Assembly (NCBI RefSeq): GCF_004354045.1
Contig: NZ_SMRT01000006.1
Span: 255,716-319,715, forward strand
DNA: 64,000 nucleotides
DNA from: Paenibacillus piri
GTDB taxonomy: Bacteria; Bacillota; Bacilli; Paenibacillales; NBRC-103111
Reading direction: 5' to 3'
The translations under genes were made by a program, and so were the position numbers. Below the pieces are notes generated by a model that saw only the letters and a list, made by a program, of their open reading frames with translations, was not told where the DNA came from and made no database searches. Below are positions 62,088 to 64,000 of the stretch, piece by piece. Positions within the stretch are counted from its first letter, which is position 1. Each line of letters opens with the position of its first letter.

Positions 62088-62705
62088 TTATTTGCCTGCA
62101 GCAGCGCTGTAACGCTTGCCGACTTCAGCCCAGTTCACAACGTTCCAGAACGCCGCAATGTAATCAGGGCGTTTGTTTTGATATTTCAAATAGTAAGCAT
62201 GCTCCCATACGTCCATCCCAAGGATCGGCGTGTTGCCTTCCATGATCGGGTTGTCTTGGTTGGGCATGCTGCTGACAACCAATTTGCCTTGCGGAGTAAC
62301 GGAGAGCCAAGCCCAGCCGCTTCCGAAACGGGTAGTGCCCGCTTTAGCGAAATCTTCTTTGAACTTGTCGAAGCCGCCAAGCTCGTTATTGATAGCGTCA
62401 GCCAACGCGCCGGATGGTGCGCCGCCGCCGTTAGGTCCGATGACTTCCCAGAACAAGGAGTGGTTAGCGTGTCCGCCACCGTTGTTACGAACTGCCGTAC
62501 GAATGCTTTCAGGTACGCTGTTAAGATCTGCGATCAAAGCTTCGATGCTTTTGGATTGAAGATCCGCATGACCTTCAAGAGCCGCATTCAAGTTGGTCAC
62601 ATATGTGTTGTGGTGACGATCGTGGTGGATCATCATCGTTGTTTCGTCGATGTGCGGTTCCAAAGCGTTGTTTGCATAAGGCAGAGCTGGTAATTGATGT
62701 GCCAT
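62088..62705 (-). CDS. sodA: Manganese superoxide dismutase
   Basis: 205 residues. Metal ligands are visible in [17 protein letters not shown] (His near 27), NHSLFW (near 82) and [13 protein letters not shown] (Asp and His near 165-170). The GGGAPSG/QDNPIME region fits the Mn form. It disproportionates superoxide in the cytoplasm. TTAGGAGGT precedes the ATG. Confidence 0.96.
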   Translation of the reverse strand: MAHQLPALPYANNALEPHIDETTMMIHHDRHHNTYVTNLNAALEGHADLQSKSIEALIADLNSVPESIRTAVRNNGGGHANHSLFWEVIGPNGGGAPSGALADAINNELGGFDKFKEDFAKAGTTRFGSGWAWLSVTPQGKLVVSSMPNQDNPIMEGNTPILGMDVWEHAYYLKYQNKRPDYIAAFWNVVNWAEVGKRYSAAAGK

Positions 62706-62745
62706 TCGTAAATACCTCCTAATGGATATGTAATTGCCAATTATT

Positions 62746-62774
62746 ATTATCCTCTAATTTCGATATAAAATCAA
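62746..62774 (-). promoter_or_regulatory. Promoter of sodA
   Basis: On the minus strand TTGATT (62769-62774), 17-bp spacer, GATAAT (62746-62751), about 40 bases upstream of the start. Confidence 0.7.
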
Positions 62775-62939
62775 CATCTATGTATAAAAAGTGTGGGCTT
62801 ATCGTTGGTGCAGTCTTTCTCACGTTGATTCGACGCCCGGTTTAAACGCCTCCTTAGGAAATAGTAGAGCTGTCCAGCCATCTATAGTAAAATATCACAA
62901 CCGCGTTATTTTTATGCAAAGCCTCTGTTTAATAATGAA

Positions 62940-62967
62940 TGAAAACGCTTCCTATACAGCGCTTTCA
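62940..62967. promoter_or_regulatory. Inverted repeat with a catabolite-responsive-element-like half
   Basis: TGAAAACGCT (62940-62949) and AGCGCTTTCA (62958-62967) form a near-perfect dyad. The left half, read as ATGAAAACGCTTCCT, matches the cre consensus WTGNAARCGNWWWCW except at one position. It lies about 130 bases upstream of the GNAT gene. CcpA binding is inferred only. Confidence 0.4.
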
Positions 62968-63089
62968 TGAGCATTTAAAATTTTTGTTAAGAAAATTACA
63001 GTTTTTTTGGTAAATAAGCAGGAATTTTGCGATTTTTGTCGTAATTTATTCATTAAACACAAAAATTTAGCGCGGGGAGAATCCTGAAG

Positions 63090-63512
63090 ATGCTTGTTCG
63101 TTCCTTCCAACTATCCGACTATGTTTCCGTTACGGAGCTATTCAACGATGTACTGTCAGAGGCTTGTTACGAAGAAACTATGGAGGCTTTTGCCCGTCAA
63201 CTATCCTGGGATAGCGAGCTTGTGCTTGTCGCTGTCGAAAACGAACAAATTGTGGGCGTTATCGTAGGAACGATCGATAACCACAATGGTTACTACTACC
63301 GCATTGCTGTCACTCAACCATTTCAACGCCGCGGGATCGGCAAAGCGTTGATCGAATCGTTGAAGCAGCGGTTCCTAAAGAGAAACGTACACCGCATTTT
63401 GGTAAGGGTGGATGTACATAACGAAATGATTTTACCGGTTTACGAGTCGGCTGGATACCAAGCTACCGATTTTTCGCGTACGGCCCAACGCCTGAGTATC
63501 GTAAACGGCTAA
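63090..63512 (+). CDS. GNAT-family N-acetyltransferase
   Basis: 140 residues. The acetyl-CoA loop is QRRGIGKALIESL near residue 83, preceded by the core strand YYYRIAVTQPF. The C-terminal YESAGYQATDFSR fits the family. GGGGAG precedes the ATG. The substrate cannot be told from the sequence. Confidence 0.87.
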   Translation: MLVRSFQLSDYVSVTELFNDVLSEACYEETMEAFARQLSWDSELVLVAVENEQIVGVIVGTIDNHNGYYYRIAVTQPFQRRGIGKALIESLKQRFLKRNVHRILVRVDVHNEMILPVYESAGYQATDFSRTAQRLSIVNG

Positions 63513-63552
63513 ACGGCTGTCGTAAGCCAATACGCAATAGGTTGCTTCAACC

Positions 63553-63591
63553 AGCATAGCCGCTCGCACGCGCAGAGGCTGTGCTTTTTTT
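63553..63591 (+). terminator. Terminator of the GNAT gene
   Basis: AGCATAGCC (63553-63561) and GGCTGTGCT (63577-63585), pairing with one G-U, then T7. Confidence 0.85.
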
Positions 63592-63786
63592 GTTATGTTA
63601 GGAATGGATGCAAATTCATTTCCAATGTGAATGGAGCTTTGGGGAATCGGTTCTATTTGCCGGGGATAGGCGGCTCTTGAAAGCCGCCCGACATAAGTTT
63701 ATGCTATAAGGATAAAATTCTTTTTGGAGCCTTAAGCAGAGTGGGGTCCTGGCTGCCGCATGTTAAAATAGAAGGGTTTGGACCGT

Positions 63787-64000
63787 ATGCCGACTTTTTC
63801 TTCCTATATTATAAAAAGCTTTAAGCATGACGGGCATTTGCATCGGATGTGGCTGGAAAATGCGCTCGTACCCGATTCGCTGCTGCATGAATCGCACCGG
63901 TCGGAGGCCATGCGGGTGTTCATCAACTCCCAGACCAAAATTGTCGAAGCGGACGGGAAAGAATGGATCAGCCGCATTCCGGGCGTCTCCTTTTTCATCC
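63787..64000 (+). CDS. DUF402/NtdP-like nucleotide phosphatase, 3' truncated
   Basis: 71 codons are visible before the window ends, all open. SFKHDGHLHRMWLEN near residue 11 and VEADGKEWISRIPGVSFF near residue 54 match the N-terminal DUF402 domain of YgaC/NtdP, which in Bacillus hydrolyses nucleoside tri- and diphosphates. The ATG is preceded by GAAGGG at a usable distance. The C-terminal part lies outside. Confidence 0.78.
   Translation, partial: MPTFSSYIIKSFKHDGHLHRMWLENALVPDSLLHESHRSEAMRVFINSQTKIVEADGKEWISRIPGVSFFI

Noticed and set aside
1..64000. tRNA, rRNA, CRISPR array, prophage or intact transposon
   Set aside because: Reading all intergenic regions, I found no cloverleaf, no regular spacer array, no phage structural gene and no transposase frame.

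Overview
The window reads as a chromosomal segment of a spore-forming Firmicute of the Paenibacillaceae, most likely Paenibacillus or a close relative. The evidence is strong purine-rich ribosome binding sites with frequent TTG/GTG starts, CsoR/CopZ/CopA copper genes, LplB/YtcP-type ABC permeases, membrane-anchored AraC regulators, an SLH-anchored giant surface protein, a bacilliredoxin and a DUF3905 protein. I see no rRNA, tRNA, CRISPR array, prophage or intact insertion sequence. Genes are dense, and most operons end in recognisable rho-independent terminators.

Layout. 1-6062: a compatible-solute operon, ehuBCDA (ectoine uptake, ehuB cut by the window edge) followed directly by ectABCD (ectoine and 5-hydroxyectoine synthesis). 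6162-7430: a DedA-PAP2 fusion whose phosphatase half has lost its catalytic residues. 7514-11880: copper homeostasis (csoR; copZ-copA-lipoprotein), with a CsoR-type operator placed inside the copZ promoter. 12175-22817: sulfated-sugar cluster 1 (membrane AraC regulator, sulfatase, LplB/YtcP/lipoprotein ABC importer, three Gfo/Idh/MocA oxidoreductases). 22844-37500: cluster 2 (ROK repressor with a palindromic operator, MalF/MalG-type importer, DUF4432 epimerase-like protein, a second sulfatase that apparently starts at AUU, a DUF1450 protein, a DUF3604 PHP-type hydrolase, glucosamine-6-phosphate deaminase, a second set of three Gfo/Idh/MocA enzymes in the same order, and a ROK sugar kinase). 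The two clusters share a sulfatase-importer-oxidoreductase-trio plan, which suggests an ancient duplication specialised for two related sulfated sugars. In both trios the middle enzyme lacks the family's catalytic EKP lysine.

37536-42486 holds housekeeping and sporulation-type genes (BaiN/HI0933 flavoprotein, polysaccharide deacetylase, two small hydrophilic proteins, bacilliredoxin, NAD synthetase). 42581-56489 looks like a surface and cyclic-di-GMP region: an orphan SARP-type response regulator, a divergent 2,773-residue surface protein, acpS, an HD-GYP phosphodiesterase and an MHYT-GGDEF-EAL protein. The surface-protein and HD-GYP promoters carry the same 11-bp-spaced direct repeat, TTGTTCA-N4-TTGTTCA, at the same distance from a -10-like hexamer. 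This is the geometry expected for a SARP/OmpR-type activator, so I propose a small regulon controlled by the neighbouring regulator.

56490-64000: a lipoprotein cytochrome c with a membrane partner, an AraC regulator, mutY, a Crp-family regulator with an HD-GYP protein, sodA, a GNAT acetyltransferase and the start of an NtdP/DUF402 gene. Five copies of an intergenic repeat of about 60 bp with interleaved inverted arms lie at 7951, 14536, 56524, 61878 and 61964. A strongly structured non-coding element at 56588-56680 may be an orphan transposon end or an RNA.
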